A stretch of 27,033 bases of DNA, taken from assembly GCA_031389045.1 (NCBI GenBank), contig JANMSE010000453.1, forward strand, positions 1 through 27,033, in the 5' to 3' direction. Shown here one piece after another: positions 12,393-20,004 of this stretch. The position numbers were made by a program, and so were the translations under genes. Within the stretch, counting starts at the first letter, position 1; every line of letters starts with the position of its first letter. The notes beneath the pieces were generated by a model. The model had not been told where the DNA came from. It ran no database searches and saw nothing but the letters and a program-made list of their open reading frames with translations. The DNA comes from JABFSC01 sp031389045. Lineage in GTDB: Bacteria; Desulfobacterota; Binatia; Bin18.

Positions 12393-13181
12393 CTATAATC
12401 TTGGCGTCTCCGCGTCTCCGCGTGGGCACATCGTTTCCTGTGTCCGCACCATGCCGTGTAGATTGGTGATCGTCGGGGTCTCACCACAAAGCGGGCACTG
12501 GCGGCTTCTCCGCACGCGAACCTCCCGCCAGCGCGATGTCAGCGCATCATACGTGAGCAAACGATCCGTCAATAGCTCCCCATCACCACTCAGGTACTTC
12601 ACCGCTTCCGTCGCTTGGATCAGTCCCATGCTCCCAACGAGACTCCCAATGACCCCACTCTCCTGACAGGTCGGCACCTCATCCTCGGCGGGCGGGACTG
12701 GGAACCAACACCGCAGACAGGAGCTGCTTCGTGGCAGCACCGTCAAAGTCTGCCCTTGGAACTGGACCGCGCCAGCGTAAGAAAAGGGTTTTTGCATGAG
12801 GACCGCACCATCGTTAATCAGAAACTTGGTCGCAATCCCATCGGTCCCGTCAATAATGAAGTCGTACTCCTGAAACAACACCGACAGATTCTCAATGGTT
12901 AATCGTTCTTGGTAGGAGAGAACAAAGAGAGAGGGATTGATGCGCAACAGTCGCTCACGCGCGGCTTGGACTTTCGGGCGGCCAAGGTCAGACATGGCGT
13001 AGAGGATTTGCCGTTGGAGATTGGACAACTCAACCACATCCGGGTCAATCAAGCCAATCGTGCCGACTCCTGCTCGCGCGAGCGCCAAAGCCGCGGGACA
13101 TCCGAGTCCGCCCACGCCAACAACGAGCACCTTGCCATTGCGCACTCCGGGGCGGGGGACATATTCGACCGCTTCGTCCAT
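12393..13181 (-). CDS. MoeB/ThiF-type E1 activating enzyme lacking the N-terminal arginine-finger helix
   Basis: The 262-residue enzyme has the adenylation core: 'VVGVGGLGCPAALALARAG' (nucleotide loop, residues 20-38), Asp46 in 'GLIDPDVVELSNLQRQ' with Arg57, Lys70, and 'DGTD' (111-114). A cysteine in 'PTCQESGVIGS' (Cys172) matches the ThiF/MoeB crossover cysteine. Zinc pairs are Cys155/Cys158 and Cys229/Cys232. It should adenylate the C-terminal glycine of the carrier encoded downstream. Canonical members begin with a helix ending Arg-Tyr-x-Arg-Gln-Ile about 20 residues before the nucleotide loop. Here only 'MDEAVEYVPRPGVRNGK' precedes it, and the frame upstream hits a stop without encoding the helix. 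The last gene of the operon supplies such a helix on a dead E1. A 12-bp hairpin lies just upstream of the start. Confidence 0.9.
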   Translation of the reverse strand: MDEAVEYVPRPGVRNGKVLVVGVGGLGCPAALALARAGVGTIGLIDPDVVELSNLQRQILYAMSDLGRPKVQAARERLLRINPSLFVLSYQERLTIENLSVLFQEYDFIIDGTDGIATKFLINDGAVLMQKPFSYAGAVQFQGQTLTVLPRSSSCLRCWFPVPPAEDEVPTCQESGVIGSLVGSMGLIQATEAVKYLSGDGELLTDRLLTYDALTSRWREVRVRRSRQCPLCGETPTITNLHGMVRTQETMCPRGDAETPRL

Positions 13182-13201
13182 AGCATCCTTACCAGAGAAC
13201 G

Positions 13202-13234
13202 AAGAGCCTCTTCCGTCATGGAGAAGAGGCTCTT
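13202..13234 (-). promoter_or_regulatory. Leader hairpin upstream of the E1 operon
   Basis: AAGAGCCTCTTC (13202-13213) and GAAGAGGCTCTT (13223-13234) form a perfect 12-bp stem with a 9-base loop, ending about 20 bases before the E1 ATG. There is no U-run on the minus strand after it, so it is not a simple terminator of that transcript. It could be an attenuator, an mRNA-stability element, or a terminator for unseen plus-strand transcription. Confidence 0.6.
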
Positions 13235-13286
13235 GTTAGGCCGGTGAGGCTAACGGAATCACCCAATGGAGTCAATGAGTTTCCAT

Positions 13287-13364
13287 AGTAGGCCGGGATA
13301 AGGCCGTAGGCCGTTCCCGGCGCGCGCCTGCATGCCGGAAACGCTCCGCTTATTCCGGCCTACT
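13287..13364. repeat. Paired REP-like palindromes (BIME-like)
   Basis: AGTAGGCCGGGATAAG (13287-13302) is matched 15 of 16 in reverse complement by CTTATTCCGGCCTACT (13349-13364). Between them are two GCCG-rich blocks resembling the GCCGGATAAG type of REP. A run of T's follows at about 13365-13373. It sits between two divergent genes. Confidence 0.65.
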
Positions 13365-13429
13365 TTCTTTTTTGACCTTGGACCTTGGAACCATTTGCCG
13401 TTCTCACTGGTTATGCTACAGGGCACGAC

Positions 13430-15850
13430 ATGAGGTTCTCTATGCTCAATCCCCTTTCCCTTTTTCTCGCCCTTTTTCTTCTCGCCTCACCCGCTGTGCC
13501 CTTCGCCCAGGAAAAAACGGCCACCCTCAAAGTGCCGGGGCTCCAGGAAGCGGTGGAAATTTTGCGCGATCAGTGGGGCGTCTCGCACATGTACGCCAAG
13601 AACCAGCATGATCTGTTCTTCGCCCAAGGCTACAATGCGGCGCGTGACCGGCTTTTTCAGCTTGAAATCTGGCGACGACGAACCACTGGCACGATGGCGG
13701 AAATTCAAGGCGCGAAAGCCCTTGATCGGGACATCGGCGCTCGCTTACTGCGGTTTCGTCTTGACCTCACCACAGAGATGAACCACTACCACCCCCAGGG
13801 CGAGGAAATCATCCTCGCCTTTGTCGCTGGTATCAATGCGTACATCACCGAGACCGAAACGCACCCGGAGCTGCTGCCGATTGAATTCCGGCTGCTTGGC
13901 CTCACACCCCAAGCGTGGACACCAGAGGTCGTCATCTCCCGTGTTGGTGGGCTGTTTACAAATCTTGAGGCGGAACTCCTCATGGCCCAACGGGTCCGCG
14001 CGGTTGGGGTCGCGACCACGAAAGCGCTCGTCGATCTGGAGCCGGGAAACCCCAATCTGGTCATTGCCCGTGGACTGGACTTGGACGTCATTCCTCAGGA
14101 TGTGCTCAAATACTATCTGGCGGCGCGTGCCAGCGTAAAGTTTGCTCCCGATGATCTTGTCGTTCCAGAAGCCCGTGCCACGCGATTGTTCGAGCAGTCC
14201 CCATCTCTCGCGATCACCCATGACGATATTGCTCCTTCCGCTAATGAGGGAAGCAACAATTGGGTCCTGCGTGGCACAAAGACCCACACGGGCTCTCCCC
14301 TCATGGCGAACGATCCCCACCGTGCCATCACGGCTCCATCCCTACGCTATTGGGTACACCTGGTTGCCCCAGGGTGGAATGTCATCGGTGGCGGAGAACC
14401 GCATTTGCCCGGCGTGTCCATCGGCCACAATGAACATGGCGCATGGGGACTGACCATTTTCCCCACCGATTCAGAAGACCTCTATGTCTACACCACCAAC
14501 CCGGCCAATCCGCTTCAGTACCGGTACAAAGGGAAGTGGGAGCGAATGACCGTGAGAAGCGAAACCTTCCCGATAAAAGGGCAAGCGCCGGTCACGATTG
14601 ATCTGAAATATACACGGCACGGCCCCGTGCTCGCGGAAGACCATCTTCACCATCGGGTATACGCGTTGCGCGCCGCCTGGCTGGAGATTGGCGCGACTCC
14701 CTATCTCGCGAGCCTCCGTATGGATCAGGCCACAACCTGGCAAGAGTTTCGAGCCGCGTGCGCCTATTCCCAAGCTCCATCGGAAAACATGGTGTGGGCG
14801 GATGTCAAAGGCAATATCGGCTGGCAAGCCACGGGGATCGTTCCCCGCCGACGCAACTGGAATGGGTTGTTGCCTGTCCCTGGTGATGGCCGATTTGAGT
14901 GGAAAGGCTACTTGCCCAGTCACGCGTTCCCGTTTCAGACCAATCCCCCAAAGGGATTTCTCGCGACCGCCAACGCCGAAAATCTGCCTCCTCGCTATCC
15001 GCATGCGATCAGTTACCTGTGGGAACCGCCGTATCGGCAACGGCGAGTTGAAGAAGTGCTCAACGCTGGCACTGGTCTCACCATTGATGATGTCGCCCGC
15101 CTCCAGACCGATGAACTGTCCATTCCGGCACGGGCCCTCGTCCCGTTATTACGTGGCTTACGTTCGGACAACGCCGACGTTGAGGCGGCACGCGAGAACC
15201 TGCTCTCGTGGGATTATGTCCTCAGCCAGAATTCCGTCGCAGCGGGTATGTACGCGGCCTGGCAACAGCAGTTGTGGGAAAACTTTCGTCAGCACCGTCT
15301 CCCAGCAGCATCCGCGCAGCAGTATTTTCCCAAAATGGCCCCACAGCGATTGCTTGCGAGCCTCGCCTCTCCAGATAGCAGTTACGGTCCTGACCCACAG
15401 GCCGGGCGTGACCGTTTTCTGCTTGAGAGTCTCGCGCAAGCAGTACAGCGGCTTACCGAACGATTTGGGACCGACACCAGCACATGGGTCTACGGGCAAG
15501 ACCGCTATCACCACATCACACTTCGTCACCCTCTCACTGAAGCAGTCAATCCCCAATACCGCGCGCAATTTGATGTTGGTCCGCTCCCACGCGGAGGCGA
15601 TGGGTTCACTGTCAACAATACTGAGAACAATGCCGCGCAAAATGTGGGGGCCTCGTTCCGGATCATCACCGATCTCGCGGATTGGGATCGCGCGCTCGGC
15701 GTCAATACGCCTGGACAGTCCGGAAACCCAGCCGATCCCCACTATCGTGATCTCGCACCACTGTGGGAGACGGGGAAGTATTTCCCCTTGTTCTATTCGC
15801 GAGAGAAGATTATCTCGGTCACTGAACAAACACTGGCGTTACAGCCGTAG
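13430..15850 (+). CDS. Penicillin acylase family protein (secreted Ntn-hydrolase)
   Basis: The 806-residue precursor has a signal peptide (MRFSMLNPLSLFLALFLLAS, cleaving near AFA/Q at residues 23-27), an alpha chain, and the autocleavage motif 'ANEGSNNW', which places the nucleophile Ser275 at the start of the beta chain. 'ANDPHRAITAPS' and 'VNNTENNAAQ' match conserved beta-chain regions. Members cut amides such as penicillin side chains, N-acyl homoserine lactones or N-acyl amino acids in the periplasm. The natural substrate cannot be read from sequence. The ATG at 13430 is preferred over an upstream TTG because it begins the signal peptide, with AGGG upstream. The total length fits the family. 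It is followed 40 bases later by a small DUF1579-like gene. Confidence 0.9.
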   Translation: MRFSMLNPLSLFLALFLLASPAVPFAQEKTATLKVPGLQEAVEILRDQWGVSHMYAKNQHDLFFAQGYNAARDRLFQLEIWRRRTTGTMAEIQGAKALDRDIGARLLRFRLDLTTEMNHYHPQGEEIILAFVAGINAYITETETHPELLPIEFRLLGLTPQAWTPEVVISRVGGLFTNLEAELLMAQRVRAVGVATTKALVDLEPGNPNLVIARGLDLDVIPQDVLKYYLAARASVKFAPDDLVVPEARATRLFEQSPSLAITHDDIAPSANEGSNNWVLRGTKTHTGSPLMANDPHRAITAPSLRYWVHLVAPGWNVIGGGEPHLPGVSIGHNEHGAWGLTIFPTDSEDLYVYTTNPANPLQYRYKGKWERMTVRSETFPIKGQAPVTIDLKYTRHGPVLAEDHLHHRVYALRAAWLEIGATPYLASLRMDQATTWQEFRAACAYSQAPSENMVWADVKGNIGWQATGIVPRRRNWNGLLPVPGDGRFEWKGYLPSHAFPFQTNPPKGFLATANAENLPPRYPHAISYLWEPPYRQRRVEEVLNAGTGLTIDDVARLQTDELSIPARALVPLLRGLRSDNADVEAARENLLSWDYVLSQNSVAAGMYAAWQQQLWENFRQHRLPAASAQQYFPKMAPQRLLASLASPDSSYGPDPQAGRDRFLLESLAQAVQRLTERFGTDTSTWVYGQDRYHHITLRHPLTEAVNPQYRAQFDVGPLPRGGDGFTVNNTENNAAQNVGASFRIITDLADWDRALGVNTPGQSGNPADPHYRDLAPLWETGKYFPLFYSREKIISVTEQTLALQP

Positions 15851-15890
15851 GCGCAACTCCGCTTGCCCAAGGGCGCGGGAGGGAGAAGAC

Positions 15891-16394
15891 ATGGCCACTA
15901 CAGATCTGGTTCACGACCCTGAAGAACGCCGCCACGCATTACAGCCGCTGCGGTTCTTATTGGGATCGTTTCGTGGTGAGGGGCGGTATGTGAACCGCGA
16001 CGGTTCTTTCCACAAAGAGGTGACCGGTTCCTGGGAAGCCGGCGGGCGGTTTCTTGGGGTACGGATGAATGTTGTCTATCCCTTGGTTGACGGGCGGAAA
16101 GACATCCACGAGGCCCTGGTGCTGATTGGTCCTCCCGCGCACGATGGACTCTTCGTCGCGCACGCCTACACGGATGGCGGGGCCATCATTGAGTACCGTT
16201 TGACATACGAGAATGGCACCCTCTCGTTCGCGGATCGGCCTCCAAATGAGCACGGTCTCCAGGTCGCACGGGCACGCAAGACCTTCACCCCAACAGTCGA
16301 TGGTTTTGAGGAACGGCTCGATATTGATCGTGGAAGCGGGCAATTTGAGGCGTATTCGGTGATCACACTACGCCGCCACTCCGCTCTTTCGTAG
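15891..16394 (+). CDS. DUF1579/lipocalin-like small beta protein
   Basis: The 167-residue protein has 'LRFLLGSFRGEGRY' near the N-terminus, then 'GSWEAGGRFLGVRM', 'LVLIGPP' and 'FVAHAYTDGGAIIEYRLTYENGTLSF'. This alternating beta pattern resembles DUF1579 and related lipocalin- or nitrobindin-like barrels. Its role is unknown. GGGAGGGAG before the ATG gives a strong start. It lies in the same frame as a long open frame that runs backwards through the penicillin acylase gene, but only this 3' part is a real gene. Its last 27 bases overlap, tail to tail, the end of the CoA-transferase gene on the other strand. Confidence 0.7.
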   Translation: MATTDLVHDPEERRHALQPLRFLLGSFRGEGRYVNRDGSFHKEVTGSWEAGGRFLGVRMNVVYPLVDGRKDIHEALVLIGPPAHDGLFVAHAYTDGGAIIEYRLTYENGTLSFADRPPNEHGLQVARARKTFTPTVDGFEERLDIDRGSGQFEAYSVITLRRHSALS

Positions 16395-17543
16395 CGAGGT
16401 GCGCTCTCCTTCGGAAAGTCCCAACTCAGCTAACACCGCCTCGGTATGTTCGCCCAGCAATGGCGCGGGACTCCGCAGTTCCGCTGGTGTTTTCTCGAAC
16501 CGCGCGGCGGGACGCGGTTGCCGCATGCGTCCCACGGTTGGATGTTCTGATTCCACAATCAGATGATTGGCGGCGATTTGCGGATCGGTGAACAGGTCTT
16601 CTCGGCGCAGCACCGGAGCACAGGGCACTTGCTCGGCATCCAGCCGCGCGAGCCATTCCGCGGACGTTCGCGTCGTCAGCACCTCCGCCGTCATCTCCAG
16701 TCGGATATCCGCATATTTGACCCGCCCAGCCGGCGTCTTGAAGCGGGCATCGTCGAGCCACTCTGGTCGTTCAAGCGCCTTCGTTAGCCCACGCCACTCG
16801 GCATCAGAGACCACACCAACGGTGATATAGCCGTCCGCCGTTTCGAACACCAGGTCGCGGACTTGTGGACGAACCACCACATCCTTCGTACTGACAAAAG
16901 TGTAGCTCGCCATCGCCTCTGGCCACAGAAACGCGACCACGGCATCCAACATCGCCAGTCGCACATGCTGCCCTTCTCCCGTTCGTTCACGAGCCAGCAA
17001 CGCCGCTGTCATCGCTTGCGCAGCGGTCAGGGCCGTGACTTTGTCGGGCACGATGAGGCGCATCATGTGTGGCCGTCCGGTGGCATCGGCTTGGATCGAC
17101 GCAAGTCCTGATAACGCTTGAATCACCGGGTCATACACCCTCTTGTGCACGTAGGGGCCAGATTCCCCAAAGCCGCTGATCGACACATAGACAAGGTTCG
17201 GCTTGATCTGTCGTAGGTCCGCTTCACCAATCCCCATTTGCTCCACCACGCCAGGACGGAAGTTCTGGACAAAAAGGTCAGCGGTGGCGACGAGCTGTTT
17301 GAGGACAGCTACGCCCTGTGGCTCTTTCAGATTGAGAACAACCGACCGTTTATTGCGATTGACGACAGTAAAGGTGGGAGACATCCCACGCGGTCCGCCC
17401 AGAGCACGAGTCAGGTCGCCGATACCAGGCGGTTCGATTTTAATGACATCGGCCCCTTGGTCGGCGAGCACCATCGTCGCCATAGGGCCGGAAATCATTT
17501 GTGTCGCGTCAATAATGCGATACCCAGCGAGTGGACCAGACAT
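16368..17543 (-). CDS. CaiB/BaiF (family III) CoA-transferase
   Basis: The 391-residue product is a single-domain family III CoA-transferase: 'GYRIIDATQMISGPMATMVLADQGADVIKIEPPG' split over residues 7-40, 'NRNKRSVVLNLK', 'FVQNFRPGVVEQMGIG', and the likely catalytic Asp167 in 'IVPDKVT'. It transfers CoA between carboxylates, substrate unknown. It differs from the fused transferase elsewhere in the window. AAGGAGG before the ATG sets the start. The histidine phosphatase gene lies upstream on the same strand with a 46-base gap. Its stop overlaps the end of the convergent DUF1579-like gene by 27 bases. Confidence 0.92.
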   Translation of the reverse strand: MSGPLAGYRIIDATQMISGPMATMVLADQGADVIKIEPPGIGDLTRALGGPRGMSPTFTVVNRNKRSVVLNLKEPQGVAVLKQLVATADLFVQNFRPGVVEQMGIGEADLRQIKPNLVYVSISGFGESGPYVHKRVYDPVIQALSGLASIQADATGRPHMMRLIVPDKVTALTAAQAMTAALLARERTGEGQHVRLAMLDAVVAFLWPEAMASYTFVSTKDVVVRPQVRDLVFETADGYITVGVVSDAEWRGLTKALERPEWLDDARFKTPAGRVKYADIRLEMTAEVLTTRTSAEWLARLDAEQVPCAPVLRREDLFTDPQIAANHLIVESEHPTVGRMRQPRPAARFEKTPAELRSPAPLLGEHTEAVLAELGLSEGERTSLRKSGVAA

Positions 17544-17589
17544 GTTGAACCTCCTTGTGGGACGTAACCCGACCCCCGTTCCCTGTCCC

Positions 17590-18147
17590 CTACCGAATCC
17601 GCGTCGTCTGTTGCCGTCCTAACGAGACTAACCGCAGCTTCCCTTCGACTACATCAAGCACTGTGCAAGAACAGTTGTCCGGCTCGAAACACACCATGCG
17701 GTCATCCCCAGTCGCCGCGCCGACGGCCACGTTAATGGCGATAAAATGCGTGGTGATAACCATTGAGGTAGTGCGGCTTCCTAGAAAAGTCACCAGCGCG
17801 TCGCGCCATTGCTGGTGAAACGCGGAGATCTCACCCCACCGCCCGCGTAGGGCTTGATGCAGCCACGTCGTGCGGTCTTGCAGATCGGTTGTGCGGGAGG
17901 GAATTTCAGCGACATGCGGCTCGACCTGAGCGGGCATGTTCCATAACCGCTCGAATGGCGTCGCGGTCTCGCGTGCACGCTTGAGCGGACTCGTGAGAAT
18001 AGGCAATGGTCCAAGCGGAGCAAGTTCTTGAGCGACCGTCAGGGCTTGTGTACGGCCAAGCTCATCAAGACCAGGGTCGTGGGCTTCCGCGAAGCCAGCG
18101 CTCGCCTGTCCGTGGCGGACTAGATACAGCCTCGAAGGAGTCGCCAT
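17590..18147 (-). CDS. Histidine phosphatase (phosphoglycerate mutase-like) protein
   Basis: The 185-residue product has the histidine phosphatase catalytic set: 'LVRHGQ' with Arg11 and His12, 'SPLKRARETA' with a second arginine, an acid near 'VAEIPS' (Glu81), and 'ITTHFIAI' with His134. These enzymes remove phosphate from small molecules or proteins through a phospho-histidine. The substrate is unknown. An upstream TTG at 18153 is an alternative start. I chose the ATG at 18147, although the ribosome-binding site is weak. It lies between bamD and the CoA-transferase on the same strand, 23 bases after bamD, and may share its transcript. Confidence 0.85.
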   Translation of the reverse strand: MATPSRLYLVRHGQASAGFAEAHDPGLDELGRTQALTVAQELAPLGPLPILTSPLKRARETATPFERLWNMPAQVEPHVAEIPSRTTDLQDRTTWLHQALRGRWGEISAFHQQWRDALVTFLGSRTTSMVITTHFIAINVAVGAATGDDRMVCFEPDNCSCTVLDVVEGKLRLVSLGRQQTTRIR

Positions 18148-18170
18148 CGCCAAATCCCATGCGGACAGTC

Positions 18171-19124
18171 CTACTCGGCTTCTTTCCCTTTCTGTCGGGA
18201 CTGGTCGAGAATTTTCTTGTCTTCTCCCGTGAGCGTGGCATCGGGCTTCAAGGGTTGCTCACTGCCAGGCGGATGGGCCACCAGCACGCGATCTTCCTGT
18301 TCGAGCTTCTTGAGCGCCGTGACCAACGTCAGCAGGGGATCAAGGCTTGGAGAAGGCAGCTCAGTGACGACCGGTTTCTCAGTGTCTCCGGCTTTGGTTT
18401 CCTTGGTGGACAAGGGGTGTGGGGGCGGAATCGCCGCCTTGCGTGCCTCCAGGGCTTGGGCCGCCAGCGCGGCGATGTCTTTTTTCCCTTCCTGCTCCAT
18501 CAGGTTCTGGAGCCGCTCAAGCGCGAATACCGTCGAGTCCGTTTCTGGATACTCTTCAATCAGCACGCGCAACCGCGCCCTGGCGGCCATCATGGCGAAC
18601 CGCTTGATCTGAAAATCAATGACGTACAACTCACGAGCGGCGATGGACTCGCGACAGTAGCGACTCTTCTCTTCCGCCAGGGAAGCGAACGGGCTATCGC
18701 GATAGCGATCGGTCACGACCTTGAAAAAATCGTTGGCCTTTTCCGCCACGCTCTGGTCACGGTCGATGGACCGCATCTGTTCGAGATACGACATCCCGCG
18801 GTAATACTGGACAAACGCCAAGTGCGAACTGGTCGGATAGCTACGCTCGAAATCGCTAAACGCAGCCAGCGCTTCGGCGTATTTCTTATTGAGGTAGTGC
18901 GCGTAGGCGATTTTCAGTTGCCCTTCCTCGGCGTATGGGTTCAGCGGGTATTGGTCCAAAAGTTCTTGATAGGATTCCGTCGCCGTGACGTAGTCGTCGG
19001 TGATGTAGGCTTCGTTCGCCTTCTCGTAGTATTCCTTGGCCGAGGGACGCTTCACGGTCCCGGAACAGCCGCCGATCAGCAACACCAGAATTCCACAAAT
19101 GCCGTAGACAATTGATCTTTTCAT
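18171..19124 (-). CDS. bamD: Outer membrane assembly lipoprotein BamD, with long C-terminal extension
   Basis: The 317-residue product begins with a lipoprotein signal ending 'LLIGGC' (Cys20) and continues with TPR-like repeats: 'YYEKANEAYITDDYVTATES', 'YPLNPYAEEGQLKIAYAHYL', 'YPTSSHLAFVQYYRGMSYLE' and 'DFFKVVTDRYRDSPFASLA'. The Pro-x-Ser/Asn-x-x-Ala pattern is typical of BamD/YfiO. BamD joins the BamA complex that folds outer-membrane proteins, so the host is Gram-negative. Usual length is about 245-280 residues. Here about 90 residues follow the last helices, with a proline-rich, charged linker and an amphipathic segment rich in Leu and Lys. The ATG at 19124 is chosen because it begins the signal peptide, and the longer frame to 19271 was rejected. 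Confidence 0.88.
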   Translation of the reverse strand: MKRSIVYGICGILVLLIGGCSGTVKRPSAKEYYEKANEAYITDDYVTATESYQELLDQYPLNPYAEEGQLKIAYAHYLNKKYAEALAAFSDFERSYPTSSHLAFVQYYRGMSYLEQMRSIDRDQSVAEKANDFFKVVTDRYRDSPFASLAEEKSRYCRESIAARELYVIDFQIKRFAMMAARARLRVLIEEYPETDSTVFALERLQNLMEQEGKKDIAALAAQALEARKAAIPPPHPLSTKETKAGDTEKPVVTELPSPSLDPLLTLVTALKKLEQEDRVLVAHPPGSEQPLKPDATLTGEDKKILDQSRQKGKEAE

Positions 19125-19189
19125 CGTGCGACACGCTAAAGGATTATCGTCGGGGTTGTCAACGTACCTGAAGCGCGCGGGATTGTGCC

Positions 19190-19202
19190 CACGAGCCTCG
19201 TG
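19190..19202. promoter_or_regulatory. Short perfect palindrome between divergent genes
   Basis: CACGAGCCTCGTG is a 6-1-6 perfect inverted repeat in the 109-bp gap between bamD (minus) and the ECF S-component gene (plus). GTACCT also occurs twice in this gap. It could be an operator shared by both genes, but with only 13 bases it may be chance. Confidence 0.3.
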
Positions 19203-19233
19203 TGGTACCTGGGGGCCGCAGGACGCACACATT

Positions 19234-20004
19234 ATGTGGGATAATACGCGGCTCGTTGTGTTCACGGCCATTTGCGCCTCGCTCTATGCGGCGATCCTCA
19301 TTCCCTTCAAGGTGATCCCCCTGATTCCCGGCGTCACCGAGTTACGACCCGCGAATGCCGTGCCGGTGATTTGCTCCTTCCTGTTTGGTCCCGCCGCCGC
19401 CTGGGGCGCGGCGATTGGCAACGTCATTGGCGATTTTTTCGGAGGCATCGGACCTGGCGACCTGTTTGGCTTTTGGGGCAACTTTCTCTATGGCCTCGCC
19501 CCTTACAAAATTTGGCACCTCATCGCCGGTGACCACCAGCCCGTACCCAAAACCCCGTTGGCGTGGGCGCAATTCACCTTCACCATTTTCTTGTCGAGCG
19601 CCCTGTGCGCCTTGTTTATCGGCTGGGGCCTCAATCTGCTGGGGTTCGTGCCCTTCTCCATCTTGGGCAATATCGTGCTGTTCAACAACTTTGTGTCATC
19701 CATGCTGTTCGCGCCGGTGCTGCTCGCGGTGATTTATCCACGAGTGGCGCGTGGACGGCTGCTCTATCATCAGCTCGTGGAACTCCCGCCGCCCCGACCA
19801 CGCGCGGTGCGTCTGACCGGACTGGGCCTGCTCACCTGCGCGACGGTCGGTGGATTGATCGTCGGCAATCTCCTTTCGAGTGGACAATGGGTGCCCGAAC
19901 TGTTCACGAGTTTGGGCTGGATCAGCGACACAGGCTCACGCGAAATCGGGTTTGGGCTGCTCCCTTTCATTCTGCTCGCATGTCTAGGGTTGGCGCTGTT
20001 GTGA
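19234..20004 (+). CDS. ECF transporter substrate-binding (S) component, membrane protein
   Basis: The 256-residue protein is very hydrophobic, with about six membrane segments. The pattern 'ELRPANAVPVICSFLFGPAAAWGAAIGNVIGDFFGG' (split over residues 36-70) resembles QueT-like and other vitamin S components of energy-coupling factor importers. The substrate is unknown: queuosine precursors, riboflavin and other cofactors are possible. The ATG at 19234 is chosen because the longer frame from 19126 adds unrelated sequence overlapping the bamD leader. The stop overlaps the GTG start of the ECF ATPase gene as GTGA, so the two are translationally coupled. No transmembrane T component (EcfT/CbiQ) is present nearby. 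Confidence 0.75.
   Translation: MWDNTRLVVFTAICASLYAAILIPFKVIPLIPGVTELRPANAVPVICSFLFGPAAAWGAAIGNVIGDFFGGIGPGDLFGFWGNFLYGLAPYKIWHLIAGDHQPVPKTPLAWAQFTFTIFLSSALCALFIGWGLNLLGFVPFSILGNIVLFNNFVSSMLFAPVLLAVIYPRVARGRLLYHQLVELPPPRPRAVRLTGLGLLTCATVGGLIVGNLLSSGQWVPELFTSLGWISDTGSREIGFGLLPFILLACLGLALL

Noticed and set aside
12376..12429. Extended N-terminus for the threonine synthase homologue
   Set aside because: It overlaps the end of the E1 gene and lacks similarity. GAGGAG is correctly placed for the ATG at 12375.
14688..16394. A 568-codon plus-strand open frame overlapping the penicillin acylase gene
   Set aside because: Its first 400 codons are a shifted reading of the penicillin acylase gene with no family pattern. 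Only the last 167 codons from ATG 15891 form a protein-like sequence with its own ribosome-binding site.
19126..19233. Extended N-terminus for the ECF S component
   Set aside because: The extra 36 residues are not hydrophobic and overlap the region upstream of bamD. The ATG at 19234 begins the first membrane segment.
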